A stretch of 64,000 nucleotides of DNA from Desulfobulbus propionicus (GCA_002748755.1 PDTD01000011.1:55274-119273), one strand, 5' to 3'; shown: positions 50,514-60,801, counted from the first letter of the stretch. Notes: a model not told the origin generated them from the sequence alone. Translations and numbers: made by a program.

Positions 50514-52529
50514 TCATGTCTCCTCAACAAGCTCGCTTTCCCTGGTCCAGATAGTCTCGTCCTCTTCTTCTGGTTCCTTTTGCGCTTGCATGGTTCCAGG
50601 AGTTTCTTCAAACTCACGCAGTTTCAGTTGCAGCCTGGTGGAAAGCTGTTCTGTTTGTTCTGAGAGCTTGTCCGTTTCATCCGCAACGGTGTTCGCTACC
50701 TTTGTCATTTCATGTATTTCCACATTGGCATCACCCAGGCCGGCCTTTACCCGGCCAATCCCTTCGGCCTGGGCGCTTGATGCCTGTGCAATTTCATCCG
50801 TTAAGTCGGTCACGCCGGCTACACTCTCCAGTATATCGCTGAGCGCGTCAGCCGTCTGAGCGGCCAACTCAGTGCCTGCACTGACATTACGTTCAGATTC
50901 CTGGAGAAGCTGTGAGGTTTCCTTAACCGATTCAGAGGATCGTCTGGCCAGTTCTTTGACTTCCTGGGCCACCACGGCAAAGCCTTTTCCTGCCTCACCG
51001 GCTCTGGCTGCTTCAATGGTCGCATTCAGGGCAAGCAGATTGGTCTGACCAGCAATATCTTCCAATACTTCCAGAATGCGAGAAATTTTATCGCTGGAGT
51101 CACTGATACCGTTCATGGCAGTAATCATTTCCTGCATTTTTAGGTTCCCGTTTTCAGCAGCTTCTCTTGCACTGCGGGTTATATCAATAGCCTGTTCGGC
51201 GTTGCGGGCATTTTGCACGGAGTTCTGATCAACGGTATCCATCTGGCCAGAGATATTTGTAATGACCTCTGCCTGGGCAACCAATAATTTTGAAAGGGTG
51301 GCTGTTGTGGTGGAAACATCTTTGGAAGAGTGAGCCACTTCTTCTGATGATTCTCCAACCATAGATAGAATTTCATTTTGCACCCGGACTCTGAGCTCAA
51401 CGGCTTTTCGGTTTTCTATCATCTGGTTTCGGCTTTCTATTAAGCTCTGTGTCATGACCTCAAGAGATGATTGTAAGCTGCCTTTCTCTACATTGCTATG
51501 GTCAAACACAATATCGAGATTACCTTGGGCAATTGCTTCTGTCATTTTTACCATATCATGCGGTTCCCCCCCGAGCATTTTAAGGATAGAGTTGGCATTA
51601 AACAGGAGAATGAGGAAGATAGCAACAATGCACAGTCCGTTTCCGATAAGAACGGTCAGCTGAATCGTCCTGGAGGTGTGCCGATTGTTATCCAATATGC
51701 GGGTGCGGGATTTTGCTGCATTTTGAGAACTTTTCTCGGTAAACTGCTCAAGGCTTTCGCTAAGGCTGGTGGTAATTTTATTCGTTTCCCTATGCAGAAG
51801 GGAATTGATGGCCTTGGCCTCATTGTCAGCCATAGTCTTCAGTTCAAGAGACATCTGTTGGGTGACCATTTCAACGGAGCTAAGGTTGATGGCCAGTTTC
51901 AAGAGCCCAACTTCTTTGCCGCCAAAAAGAATGGGTACGGTTTTAACGAGAGCTTTGGGATCATCTGCAGCCTTCTCAATCAGTTTTTCAATGTCGATTC
52001 TCCCTTTTGAAAAACCGTATTCTACAATTCTTTCATGTTGACGATTAACAAAGCGTGAGAGTGGTTTCCCCTGTGCATCCAGAAAGAAGGTGAAAATTAC
52101 ATCTGGGTGGGAATTGGCTGCCCTGACAAAGGTATTAATGAGGATTAGGTTTCTCTCATTGACTGCACTACCGGAAACCTGAGAAAGGATGAGGAGGAGA
52201 GCATCGGCATTTTGTGTATGAAGCGAATAAAAGTTTTCTTCTAAAATCTTCTGGCTCTCGGTAATGGATGTGTTGCTGCTTGTAAAGAGTTCTTCAATGG
52301 TTGTTTGAGACATTTTTTCTAAAGAATCATTGATCTGTTCTCCCAAAGATACCATGTTGTCATGCATAAGTGTACTTGTTTCTTCAAAAGAAACATCAAC
52401 CATCTGGCCAAGTTTGCTGCTGCCATCCTTTTGTTTGCTGATAATAACACCAACAAGCAAGAGGATACAGACAAGGACCGTTAAGATTACCGGTACAATC
52501 AAACGAAGTTTAATACTGTTTGTAAACAT
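50514..52529 (-). CDS. Methyl-accepting chemotaxis protein
   Basis: From the ATG at 52529 ([20 protein letters not shown]) the receptor has 671 residues: a first transmembrane segment near residues 8-30, a large periplasmic helical domain (about 30-310), a second segment ([20 protein letters not shown]), a HAMP region, and the signalling domain with the hairpin tip [20 protein letters not shown] followed by [20 protein letters not shown]. No C-terminal CheR-binding pentapeptide. The frame opens 43 codons upstream. It follows the PhnD-like binding protein gene by 217 bases, and a receiver gene follows at 3 bases. Confidence 0.93.
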   Translation of the reverse strand: MFTNSIKLRLIVPVILTVLVCILLLVGVIISKQKDGSSKLGQMVDVSFEETSTLMHDNMVSLGEQINDSLEKMSQTTIEELFTSSNTSITESQKILEENFYSLHTQNADALLLILSQVSGSAVNERNLILINTFVRAANSHPDVIFTFFLDAQGKPLSRFVNRQHERIVEYGFSKGRIDIEKLIEKAADDPKALVKTVPILFGGKEVGLLKLAINLSSVEMVTQQMSLELKTMADNEAKAINSLLHRETNKITTSLSESLEQFTEKSSQNAAKSRTRILDNNRHTSRTIQLTVLIGNGLCIVAIFLILLFNANSILKMLGGEPHDMVKMTEAIAQGNLDIVFDHSNVEKGSLQSSLEVMTQSLIESRNQMIENRKAVELRVRVQNEILSMVGESSEEVAHSSKDVSTTTATLSKLLVAQAEVITNISGQMDTVDQNSVQNARNAEQAIDITRSAREAAENGNLKMQEMITAMNGISDSSDKISRILEVLEDIAGQTNLLALNATIEAARAGEAGKGFAVVAQEVKELARRSSESVKETSQLLQESERNVSAGTELAAQTADALSDILESVAGVTDLTDEIAQASSAQAEGIGRVKAGLGDANVEIHEMTKVANTVADETDKLSEQTEQLSTRLQLKLREFEETPGTMQAQKEPEEEDETIWTRESELVEET

Positions 52530-52746
52530 TTTTTTTCTCTGAAATAGTATTGATATCCCATTTCCTTTTGTTGACTCTCTACTGTTTCTGGAAAGGGGCC
52601 AAGAAGCCCGGACTAACCATGTAGTGAGTACACGACAACAAGGTAACATGGTAAGCAAGGGGGCTTGGCGATCACTGGGTAAAAGTATGGAATGAGCTAT
52701 GGCTTGTTCAAGGGGCCGGGCTGCACGCTCATTACAGTGGAAGCAC

Positions 52747-53643
52747 TCACTGTTCTTTGGTATACGCCCCCACGGAGAGTGCCTTTTGTAGCTCTTCGAC
52801 CCCTGTGTAGTTCATGGGGGGGGCCCATCCTTTTATTTGTGCAGTTTTTGCAGCCTTATCATCTGCGGTGAGAGCCCTGAGGGCAGCGCCTATTTTTTCA
52901 GCAAGCCTGGGATCAGTGGCTTGAATTTTTGCCAGGGGCCATTCAGGATAGAGCTTGGTCGAACGGAGAAAGGGGAAATCGTCCCCGGCCTTTGGACCTA
53001 TTACTTTGAAGTCTTCCATGGCAATGGTACCATTGGCAGCCATCCGCTCCAGGGTGTCGGTCCGTACTGTTCCCCCTTCAAATTCTTCATTTTGGACGGC
53101 CAGAACGACATGGTCGTGTTTTCCCACAAAGGTAACCGAGGAAAAATCCTTAAACGGGTCAATATTGCTGTCAATAAATTCTTTATAGGCCATCTGCCAG
53201 CCACCAAAGGAATTCTTTTTAACAGCGGCAAACGACTTCCCTTTCAAGTCCTCAAACGAGTTTATATTGTCATTGTATGCCGATGTCAGCACAACGCCGC
53301 CAAAAGAATCCAATGCCTTATCCAAGCGGGAATTGATCATTGTCGCTACAGCCGAGGCTCCATGTTTGATGTGCATGGTGATGTACATTGAAGAATTGGC
53401 AAGAAAAAAATCTACCTCTCCTGCAGCCACAGCAGGAGCGACTTTGTCAAAATCCAAAGGAATAATACGAACATCTTCTCCCATTTTTTCTGTGAGATAT
53501 TCTCCATGCGCTGACCATTTTTTCAATGTTTTCCCCGGCCCGTTTTTTGCCAGAACACCGATTGTGATCTCCGCCTGGACCGATCCTGTGAAGCACAAAA
53601 GACCATAGACAGCAACGGCCAGAAAAGGTATAAAGCGATTCAT
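52747..53643 (-). CDS. PhnD-like periplasmic phosphonate/phosphate-type binding protein
   Basis: From the ATG at 53643 (AGGAGA seven bases upstream) the 298-residue protein has a signal peptide ([20 protein letters not shown] ... VQA) and the PhnD-type binding fold: [78 protein letters not shown] and [20 protein letters not shown]. No ABC permease or ATPase is next to it; an MCP is. So it may deliver a ligand signal to the receptor rather than feed a transporter. The ligand is unknown; inference from context. Confidence 0.85.
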   Translation of the reverse strand: MNRFIPFLAVAVYGLLCFTGSVQAEITIGVLAKNGPGKTLKKWSAHGEYLTEKMGEDVRIIPLDFDKVAPAVAAGEVDFFLANSSMYITMHIKHGASAVATMINSRLDKALDSFGGVVLTSAYNDNINSFEDLKGKSFAAVKKNSFGGWQMAYKEFIDSNIDPFKDFSSVTFVGKHDHVVLAVQNEEFEGGTVRTDTLERMAANGTIAMEDFKVIGPKAGDDFPFLRSTKLYPEWPLAKIQATDPRLAEKIGAALRALTADDKAAKTAQIKGWAPPMNYTGVEELQKALSVGAYTKEQ

Positions 53644-53859
53644 GAGTAATCTCCTGAAAGTATAAATATAATTTCTACAGCCGTACGTGCTAAAACATGT
53701 CTTTTGACGGCTTGCACCGCGTTCCGCTACCACTTCTGGTGGAACGGTTCTTGTTTCTTGTTGTGTGGATAGAATGCGTTAAGAAAAACCAGGCTTTCCA
53801 TCAGAAAGGATACAGGTATTTATAAAAAATATCTGTATCCTCAGTTCAAGTATAGTTTC

Positions 53860-54045
53860 TCATGGAGTAATAAAACTTGTCAAGGGATGCTGAAAAAATA
53901 CTGGTTATGCAGCGATCCTCTCCACAGCGCATCATGTTGGGAGGCGTCAGATTTGGTTGATTTTTCATAAGGCCGTATAGTTGAAACTCTGTGTCGTCAA
54001 GAGAGTACTGAATCTGGCACCACCAGTGCTGATGAACAACCCCAG
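53860..54045 (+). repeat. Dispersed repeat copy 10 (degenerate), flush with the marR stop codon
   Basis: A diverged copy. The left end is only weakly recognisable (AGTTTCTCATGGAG near 53865), but the right end reads GAATCTGGCACCACCAGTG followed by CTGATGAACAACCCCAG, and the next CTA (54046-54048) is the marR stop TAG on the minus strand. The remaining 53644-53859 region holds the PhnD gene's ribosome binding site and no recognised gene. Confidence 0.6.
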
Positions 54046-54528
54046 CTAATTGTGCTTTGGTACCGGCTTTATGCAGGCTTCCTGCTCTCCAAAATGAAGG
54101 GTCTCAATCAGTAGCTGCAAGCTGGTTTCAAGCGCCATAAGCTGGTGACCTGACAGTTTTAAGAGGGTGTTACTGAGCTGACTTTGAGGCGGGGAAGGAG
54201 TTTTTTTCAGGAGCGTTTTGCCCTGGCTGGTAATGTAGATATGGACAGAGCGCTGATCGGATGTGCTTCTGTCGCGGTAAATAAGGCCTTTTTTTTCAAG
54301 TTTATCCAGCATGTTGGAGCTTGTGGAACGATGAATGGATAGAGTTGCGGCCAGTTCAGAGACTTTTATACCTTCAGAGCAGGACACTTCATGCAGCATG
54401 CACAGTTGAGCGCTGCTCAGACCACATGTTTTCTCAACCCTCTTGGAATGGGCCTGGATAGCCCTGTACAACAGGCGTACCTGCTGTGTTATAGTTGTTA
54501 TTTGGATTTCCCGATTATCCACTCTCAC
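54046..54528 (-). CDS. MarR-family transcriptional regulator
   Basis: A 160-residue winged-helix regulator: VRLLYRAIQAHSKRVEKTCG, LSSAQLCMLHEVSCSEGIKV, SELAATLSIHRSTSSNMLDK, LEKKGLIYRDRSTSDQRSVH (the wing with the conserved D-x-R pair) and a C-terminal dimer helix. MarR proteins bind palindromes and often respond to small ligands. The proVWX operon, with palindromic operator-like sites upstream of proV, lies beyond the IS21 element on the same strand. A control role over proVWX, as for GbsR or EctR-type MarR proteins, is plausible but not shown. Confidence 0.9.
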   Translation of the reverse strand: MRVDNREIQITTITQQVRLLYRAIQAHSKRVEKTCGLSSAQLCMLHEVSCSEGIKVSELAATLSIHRSTSSNMLDKLEKKGLIYRDRSTSDQRSVHIYITSQGKTLLKKTPSPPQSQLSNTLLKLSGHQLMALETSLQLLIETLHFGEQEACIKPVPKHN

Positions 54529-54800
54529 AATTCCTTGTAAAAAAATAATCTCACGATGTTCTTTGTCTCCATCACTGCAACCTACCTGCTCATGGGCAAT
54601 AGCCTCTATTCATTTGAATGCAGCCCCCACCTGCATTTCGTTTGACCTTCCTGAAGAATAGTTGAATTTCGTCTGTAGACGAGAAGCACAGTATACTGGC
54701 CTAATTCGGACTTCTCATCAGCACAAGCGTTCCATACGCAGTAGGTTTGTTAAAGCAGATAGGACCACAGACAGGGCCCTGAAGACCCTGGTATCCCCGT
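54529..54800. other. Spacer between marR and the IS21 remnant
   Basis: About 272 bases without a recognised gene. Around 54701-54720 the sequence CTAATTCGGACTTCTCATCA resembles one terminal repeat of the dispersed family, but the rest of the element is missing. The IS21 insertion may have disrupted it. Confidence 0.3.
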
Positions 54801-54859
54801 TGTATGGTGGCTGCGTATTCCAGTGGTCCCGACCACCCAGTCCAGGGGATTCCGGCCAG

Positions 54860-55605
54860 GCCGTCGGAGCGTAGCGACGCCACACTTTCCTTCTTACTCT
54901 GAGGGTGGTTTTTACGTCAAGTGTGCTTTTTTTTCTCATGGATTCTCCATCACCTTCTCTTTTATGGGCGGTGTGGATCCGGCGGTCGAGGATGGCGTCA
55001 GCCAGGGTTGGATCGCCGATCTGTTCATGCCAATGCTTTACAGGTAACTGGCTGGTAACAGGGGTTGCCTTAAAGGTTGTGCCGATCTTTGAAAATCACC
55101 AGGAGATGGTGCCGCTGCTCCTGATGACGGGTTACCAGGCCAGAGTCATCAAGAATCAAGAGATCTGTTTTTTGGTAAGCAGTCAACAGCTTGAGGTAAC
55201 GGCCAGCACCTTTGACCAGAGCCAGGTCTTCAAAGAGCTTGCTCATTGGGAAGTAGAGAGCACTGCAGCCTTCCCTGCTGGTCTTCTGAGCAAAGGCACA
55301 GGTAAGACTTGCCAACTTAGGTGGGACCAGTGATAATCAGATTGGTGTGATCATCTCTCCAATGGCAATCCGCCAGGCTGACGACCAGAGATTTGTCCAG
55401 CTTACTGACGCAGCATGATTTTCTTGAGTCTGGTCTGCATCTTCCTAGTTTCCCTGACAGCCTGTTCCCGGTCGACTAACAGTCCCAATCCTTGTGCAAA
55501 GCTGAGGCTGTCGGTAATATCCATCTCCATTTGCTCCTGGAGTGCTGTGGCCATGCCGGTACAGCGAAGGCTGTGCAGTTATTCAATGGTTGGATGTCCG
55601 AGCAT
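54860..55605 (-). pseudogene. istB: IstB ATPase pseudogene (IS21)
   Basis: The helper ATPase of IS21 transposition. The reading starts MLGHPTIE at 55605, with an early stop at the next codon, then LRCTGMATALQEQMEMDITD and LSFAQGLGLLVDREQAVRET, a stop near 55405, and the P-loop GPTxVGKSYL in which the Gly codon is replaced by TAA. A second frame gives ALYFPMSKLFEDLALVKGAG and TDLLILDDSGL (Walker B), and a third part [20 protein letters not shown] followed by [17 protein letters not shown]. At least three stops or frameshifts. The end is approximate. Confidence 0.85.
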
Positions 55606-55634
55606 TTGTAAGTACTCCTTTTCGTTTCAGTTGG

Positions 55635-56963
55635 TTATACCTGACGAGAGCCTATAATAGGCCGTCCCAAGAATAGTATACCCAGCAGAGTGCGATAGGC
55701 CTGTTGGGGATGGTCTCGTTGAACAAGCAGCGTTTGAACCGCTCTGGTGTCCACTCCAGGTATTTCCTGGGGGCTTCGGGCATCTGTTCCCGGACCGTGG
55801 TATGACAACCACGTTTTGCACTTCGTCGATGACTGGCAACACCTTTGTCACGGTAGAAGCATGCAACCACCCTATTGGTAGAGCGGGTCTCGATCTTCTT
55901 TTTCACCAAGTGGTTCAGGACTGAATAATAATGGCCTTCGACCTCCCCATGGTAATCGATGTGGACAGTGGCCTTTTTCCAGTAGGAAAGCTCGTACGGT
56001 ACATCGGGAAGTGGTTGTAAGGCGGGTTTATCCAGTTCTTCAAAACAGCTCTTCCTGCTTCCAGGCAGTTTTTTTAAAGGGTTTGTTGTTGAGTTGCTCA
56101 AGGAGCTGCGGTTCAATTCAGCAAGGCTGAAAAAGGTGTGTTTTCTGAGCCTGGCCCGAATCCAACGCTTTACGAGTAATACCCCTGCTTCCGCCTTGGC
56201 CTTATCTCTTGGCTTACGAACCCTGGGGGGGGAAGCACCACGGTCTGATAAAAATTGGTCATGTCGCGAGAGATGGGATGTATGTTTGGCTCATACCTGC
56301 AGGCTTTGCTGATACCGCTTTTCAGCTTTGTCAGGGATAACCAATTCGGGTACCCCCTTGAAGAAAGCAAAGGCTTGCACATGGGCAACGATTCAGTCTT
56401 CCAGCTGCTGACAGGCTATGGGATCAGTATAGGTGTAGTTCTGGCACCAAGAACCGCTTCAAAAATCTGAACCGATCTTCGCCGGTATGGCGAACTCTAA
56501 TATCAACCGTCTGCCCGGCATAGTCAACGAAGAGCTTCTCTCCGGCCCGATGTTGGTGAGGCATAACCAGATCCAGCTTGCCAGTCCAGTTCCGGTAATG
56601 CTCACAAAACCAGCTGCATTGGTACCCCTCAGGCTGTCGTTCTTTATACTCCTGCCACAGCAGGTTCAGGCTGACGTGTTTCCTGGATTTGAGCTCCTGG
56701 TGAACCTCTGCAAAATCAGGCATCATTCGCGCTGTGCCTGTCGGGAGGTGGGGAGGAAACAGGGCTTCTTCCAGTGCCTGTTCGCTTAACGCCTCATGTG
56801 GAGGCCATACAATCCCTGCCCGTTTTGCTCGTTGCAGATAATCATTGACCGTGCTTCTGCCAATACCGCAGCTTCTTGATATCGTAGGGTTACTTTGACC
56901 CTGTTCAAATTTGAGGCGGAACACCTCTTTTATTTTGCGTATAGATAACCTTTTGTGGGGCAT
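55635..56963 (-). pseudogene. istA: IstA transposase pseudogene (IS21)
   Basis: The N-terminus is intact (MPHKRLSIRKIKEVFRLKFE, HTH SRSCGIGRSTVNDYL, then EGYQCSWFCEHYRNWTGKLD and HRAGEKLFVDYAGQTVDI, which holds the first catalytic Asp of the DDE domain). After VPELHLY the frame shifts; the middle part reads YTDPIACQQLED, then TGA where Trp is expected, then IVAHVQAFAFFKGVPELVIP. The C-terminal part [35 protein letters not shown] is in a third frame, with a further shift before [13 protein letters not shown]. The gene is dead. Confidence 0.88.
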
Positions 56964-57188
56964 GAGATCCTCCTTGAATGCTTTTCAAAAAGGACCTCTC
57001 TACCAGTTGTTTCTCTGCGTCGCTATCTCCAAAATCAGGGTGGCCGGATTCGTCTGGAATCACTGGCCGGAATGGTCTGGAATACTCATGGTGGCATGGT
57101 AACTGTCTGGAGAAGGTTGCTCTGTGAGCAGTAGCAGAACATGCTGCCCACGTCCTGCATACGTCCTGACGCCCAGATCATAAAAGGG

Positions 57189-58217
57189 TTACTTGGCCGC
57201 AGATCGTGCTTCGGCAAGCCAGCCATCCCAAACCGCCTTGTGCGCAGCTATCCATTCATCAGCATGACGCTCAATGTCTTTCTGATTTTTTTCTCCTTCA
57301 TTCATCTTTGTGTTCTGCCCGTTGATATCGTCCAACGAGAGGGTGAACAGCTCAAAGAACCTGGCGGCAGCCGGATTCTGTTTGAGAAATTTTTTATTAG
57401 CCACCACGCGGATATCAGAAACAACAAAGCCAAGTTTTACAGGGTCAGAAACGGCGCCAGTGACACCACTGACCACCATACTGTCTTTGTCTGCCATCTG
57501 CGATTCTTTTGGTATGATTTTGGGGACGTTGATCCAGAGAACGTCTTTTCCTGGTTTAAGCTTGAAAACAGTCCAGTTGGGTGACCAGGTGTAAAAGAAG
57601 ATCGGCTCTCCATTCTTATACTCGGCAAGTGTTGAGGCCATGCCTGCCTCATAAGAAGCTTTCACGGGGTTGATGGCCTCATCAAGATCATAGACCTGCA
57701 TGTGATGGGCAATGACGGTTTCGCATCCCCAACCAGGAGGACATGCTGTAAGATCCGCCTTGCCGTCGCCATTCTTGTCAAACGCCTTTTTTACCTCTTC
57801 ACGCTTAAAGTCATCAAGAGAGGTTATGTTATATTTTTCCACCTCTTTTTTAGAAACCAGATACCCCTGGAGTGCCCCAGCTTTCACCACATAGCCTACC
57901 ATATCAGCTTTCTCGTGAAAATCTTTTGGCAACTGTGCATTATGGAGAGGGAACCAACCATTGGTCCAGTAATCGACATCCCCCAGAGTTACAGACTTGT
58001 AAAAAATAGGGTTGGGCAGATCTTTTGCTTTTTTTACCGTATAGCCTAGCTCTTCCAATCCTTTACGGACAATGGCTTCTTGAAAAAAACCAGTATTCCA
58101 GGTTGCTCGGCCAGGCTGCAGAGTCTTACCCTTTCCTGGTTTGTCGGCGTCTGCGTACCCAGTGCTTGCAAAGATCAGAGAAGCGAAGAGTACTGCCAGT
58201 AAGAGGTTTTTCAACAT
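57189..58217 (-). CDS. proX: Glycine betaine/proline-betaine binding protein ProX
   Basis: Periplasmic substrate-binding protein of the ProU-type transporter. The 342-residue protein has a signal peptide (MLKNLLLAVLFASLIFASTG) and the ProX pattern: LQPGRATWNTGFFQEAIVRK, GLEELGYTVKKAKDL, VDYWTNGWFPLHNAQLP, LTACPPGWGCETVIAHHMQV and FFYTWSPNWTVFKLKPGKDV. The Trp residues that cage the betaine headgroup are present (WTNGW, YTWSPNW). A GGAGAA site is just upstream of its ATG. It is 14 bases after proW. Confidence 0.95.
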   Translation of the reverse strand: MLKNLLLAVLFASLIFASTGYADADKPGKGKTLQPGRATWNTGFFQEAIVRKGLEELGYTVKKAKDLPNPIFYKSVTLGDVDYWTNGWFPLHNAQLPKDFHEKADMVGYVVKAGALQGYLVSKKEVEKYNITSLDDFKREEVKKAFDKNGDGKADLTACPPGWGCETVIAHHMQVYDLDEAINPVKASYEAGMASTLAEYKNGEPIFFYTWSPNWTVFKLKPGKDVLWINVPKIIPKESQMADKDSMVVSGVTGAVSDPVKLGFVVSDIRVVANKKFLKQNPAAARFFELFTLSLDDINGQNTKMNEGEKNQKDIERHADEWIAAHKAVWDGWLAEARSAAK

Positions 58218-58231
58218 AATAATTCTCCTGA

Positions 58232-59071
58232 TTATTTGTTTGTGGAACCCAGTGACTGGGTGATTCTATCCAAAACGATAGCAATAAGTACGATAGCAAT
58301 ACCACCGATTGTAGCCAGGCCGATATCCAGGGTGTTCAGGCCAAGCACAACAGGGGCACCCAGTCCTCCGGCGCCAATAAGTGCGGCAATGACAACCATG
58401 GAAAGGGCCATCATCATTGTTTGATTGAGCCCTGCCATGATTGTTGGCATGGCCAGCGGTATTTGTACTTTCAAAAGAACCTGGGTCCCTGTGGCGCCAA
58501 AAGCGAGAGCAGCTTCGATTAGTTCGGGATGTACCTGACGGATACCAAGAGCCGTAAGCCGGGTGATGGGCGGTAGAGAAAAGATAATGGTGGCAAATAC
58601 GCCTGCCACGTTACCGATGGAAAAGAGCATGACAATAGGAACCAGATAGACAAAAGCGGGGGTCGTTTGCATGCCGTCCAGTAGAGGACGGAGAATAGCT
58701 TCAAACCTGTCACTGCGACCCGCCCATATCCCCAGAGGTACACCCACGATGGTACAAAAAACAACGGACGAAAAGACCATGGCAAGGGTCACCATGGTGT
58801 CTTCCCAGAAACCAAGTAAACCGATAAAGACCAGACTGGCCACGGTGAGCATGGCAAGCCTGATAGTTGCAGCTTTCCAGGCTATGAGGCCCATGATGGC
58901 AATAACCAACAGTGGTGGTAGGGATGTCAGTCCTTCCTCCAGGCTGGTGAGCGTCAGCTCAACCGGAATTTTGATACCTTGAAAAAGCCAGCGGTACCCT
59001 TCAACAAGCCAGTCTACAAATTGAGATATCCAGGTATCAAGAGGAATAAGTTTGTCTTCAAAACTGATCAT
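58232..59071 (-). CDS. proW: Glycine betaine ABC transporter permease ProW
   Basis: Inner-membrane permease. From the ATG at 59071 the 279-residue protein begins MISFEDKLIPLDTWISQFVD and has several transmembrane segments (for example LLVIAIMGLIAWKAATIRLA and FSSVVFCTIVGVPLGIWAG) and the ABC permease EAA-type loop (ELIEAALAFGATGTQVLLKV followed by QIPLAMPTIMAGLNQT). Length is typical of the short ProW/OpuAB type. It lies 51 bases after proV and 14 before proX. Confidence 0.95.
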   Translation of the reverse strand: MISFEDKLIPLDTWISQFVDWLVEGYRWLFQGIKIPVELTLTSLEEGLTSLPPLLVIAIMGLIAWKAATIRLAMLTVASLVFIGLLGFWEDTMVTLAMVFSSVVFCTIVGVPLGIWAGRSDRFEAILRPLLDGMQTTPAFVYLVPIVMLFSIGNVAGVFATIIFSLPPITRLTALGIRQVHPELIEAALAFGATGTQVLLKVQIPLAMPTIMAGLNQTMMMALSMVVIAALIGAGGLGAPVVLGLNTLDIGLATIGGIAIVLIAIVLDRITQSLGSTNK

Positions 59072-59122
59072 TTCTTTACCCTTGGTAAAAGAGTTAATAA
59101 TGAGCAAGAATACCGCGCGCTG

Positions 59123-60340
59123 TCATAATGCAGGGGCATTCTTATCAGCCCGGTACAGTGTATGTAAAAAACGATTTTTGGAGACAACGCCTTTGAAGCG
59201 GCTTTCTTCATCGATAACGGGTATGGGCCAGGCATGGGAAGCGACTTGCGGCAGGATGTCCTGGAGGCTTTCCGACTCTTCAACTGCGAGAGCTTCCTTG
59301 ATAAAGGCCTCTTCAATGTTCTTGCTCTCACCGTTTTGTTTGTCCAGCAGGTCTCGGAGGGAATCTGTTGAAACCACACCATAAAAACGACGTTCTGAAT
59401 CAAGAACATAGGCGTATTCGCGATCCCTGTTGCTGAGCATCTCCAATATGGCGCGGGGGCTGCCTTTCGGGGTGTGCCAGATAACGGTTGGCTGGGTATC
59501 GCGTACAATGTCACCGGCAGAAATAACTCCAGTGGGGTCAACACCACGGAAAAAAGCTCGAACATAATCATCTGCGGGATTTTGTAGAATTTCTTCCGGC
59601 GTTCCTACCTGAACAATCCGGCCGCCTTCCATGATCGCTATGCGGTCACCAATGCGAAGGGCCTCGTCCAGATCATGGGATATAAAAACAATGGTTCGTT
59701 CATGGCGGTCCTGGAGTTTAAGAAGTTCGTCCTGCATTTCCGTTCTGATGAGCGGGTCAAGGGCTGAAAATGCCTCATCCATAAGGAGGATATCAGAGCC
59801 CACGGCCAGGCCTCGGGCGAGTCCAACACGCTGCTGCATTCCGCCGCTTAATTCAGCGGGCATGGCATTCCCCCAGTTGTCCAGGCCAACCTGAGCCAAT
59901 GCATCCAGAGCGCGGTGTTTTCTTGTCTTTTTATCAACACAATCAAGAGTAAGACCAAAGGCCACGTTATCAATGACGTTGAGATGCGGCATCAAAGCAA
60001 ATGACTGGAAGACCATGCTCATTTTGTTGCGACGAAATGTAACAAGTTGATGCTTATCCATTTGGGTGATATCCTCACCGTCCACCATCACAGAACCACT
60101 CGTCGACTCTACCAGCCTGTTAATCATCCGTACCAATGTTGACTTCCCTGAACCTGAAAGTCCCATGACAACGAAGATTTCTCCTTTCTCTACTTTAAAA
60201 CTGGCATCCTGGACACCAACTGTCATTCCTGTTGCCTCATATATCTCTTCTTTGGTTTGTCCCTCTTTAAGAAGCGACAGCGCTTTTTCAGGTTTTTTTC
60301 CAAAAATTTTATAAAGATTTTTAATGACAATCTGGGACAT
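59123..60340 (-). CDS. proV: Glycine betaine ABC transporter ATPase ProV
   Basis: ATPase of the osmoprotectant transporter. From the ATG at 60340 (MSQIVIKNLYKIFGKKPEKA) it has 405 residues: Walker A GLSGSGKSTLVRMINRLVE, Q-loop VFQSFALMPHL, ABC signature LSGGMQQRVGLARGLA, Walker B ILLMDEAFSALDP and H-loop FISHDLDEALRIGDRIA. The C-terminal 130 residues carry two CBS domains (AYVLDSERRFYGVVSTDSL; WPIPVIDEESRFKGVVSKN), which in OpuA sense ionic strength. Palindromic operator-like sites lie 112-141 bases upstream. Confidence 0.96.
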   Translation of the reverse strand: MSQIVIKNLYKIFGKKPEKALSLLKEGQTKEEIYEATGMTVGVQDASFKVEKGEIFVVMGLSGSGKSTLVRMINRLVESTSGSVMVDGEDITQMDKHQLVTFRRNKMSMVFQSFALMPHLNVIDNVAFGLTLDCVDKKTRKHRALDALAQVGLDNWGNAMPAELSGGMQQRVGLARGLAVGSDILLMDEAFSALDPLIRTEMQDELLKLQDRHERTIVFISHDLDEALRIGDRIAIMEGGRIVQVGTPEEILQNPADDYVRAFFRGVDPTGVISAGDIVRDTQPTVIWHTPKGSPRAILEMLSNRDREYAYVLDSERRFYGVVSTDSLRDLLDKQNGESKNIEEAFIKEALAVEESESLQDILPQVASHAWPIPVIDEESRFKGVVSKNRFLHTLYRADKNAPAL

Positions 60341-60451
60341 GAGGATGCTCGGTTTTTTTGGGGTTATAAGGGATATTGGCAAGGAAAAATATTGGTAGAG
60401 AGCCTTGAAGGGATATTGGAACAGATCATTTGTATCAACAACAAGGTAGCA

Positions 60452-60481
60452 CACAATACAGTATTGTGCAATATAGTATTG
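60452..60481. promoter_or_regulatory. Two adjacent palindromes upstream of proV (operator candidate)
   Basis: CACAATACAGTATTGTG (60452-60468), a perfect 8-bp inverted repeat around one base, followed directly by CAATATAGTATTG (60469-60481), a 5-bp palindrome that repeats the same half-site. Similar half-site (CAATA/TATTG) in both suggests a dimeric regulator bound at two sites. The MarR protein at 54046 is the nearest candidate. Confidence 0.6.
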
Positions 60482-60523
60482 TTGCTAATATTTTGAGAGA
60501 GTTCTTCTTGAGGTTGTTTTTGA

Positions 60524-60740
60524 CCCGAATTTTTCATGAACCTTTTGTCTCAGTTGAGAAAAAAGATACAAAACCAGATGGATGTGATATCTGTGAGCGG
60601 TTTCACATTTCGACAAACTGTTCACCATCGCTTCGCCCTCTGGTACCATCTTCGACACTGGGGTAACAGCACAGTGGGGGGCTATACTGGACTGCAAACC
60701 ATTTGAATCTGGCATCGCCTGAGTTGATGAGAAATCCCGG
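60524..60740 (+). repeat. Dispersed repeat copy 12
   Basis: A 217-bp copy upstream of the proV promoter region. Left end CCCGAATTTTTCATGAACC, TTGTCTCAGTTGAGAAAAAA, GATGGATGTGATATCTGTG, TTTCGACAAACTGTTCACC, GGTACCATCTTCGACACTGG, then GAATCTGGCATCGCCTGAG and right end TTGATGAGAAATCCCGG. One of the best-preserved copies. Confidence 0.92.
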
Positions 60741-60801
60741 CCAAAAGGGGAGGCTGGAGGAAGGCCTTATATGGGGAGGAAGGACCATGCATGATAAAGC
60801 C

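Larger units (their letters stand above)
54801..57096 (-). mobile_element. Decayed IS21-family insertion sequence
   Basis: About 2.3 kb with istA and istB in the IS21 order, both inactivated. The ends look like IS21: right part GGCCGGATTCGTCTGGAATC and ACTGGCCGGAATGGTCTGGA (repeated GGCCGGAAT/TCTGGAAT), ending GGTGGCA; left end TGTATGGTGG with GTATTCCAGTGGTCC and GATTCCGGCC in inverted orientation. No target duplication is obvious. It sits between marR and proX. Confidence 0.8.

Noticed and set aside
52560-52660. AAGCCCGGACTAACCATG upstream of the MCP gene as another repeat end
   Set aside because: Only a few bases match the terminal sequence and no internal block follows.
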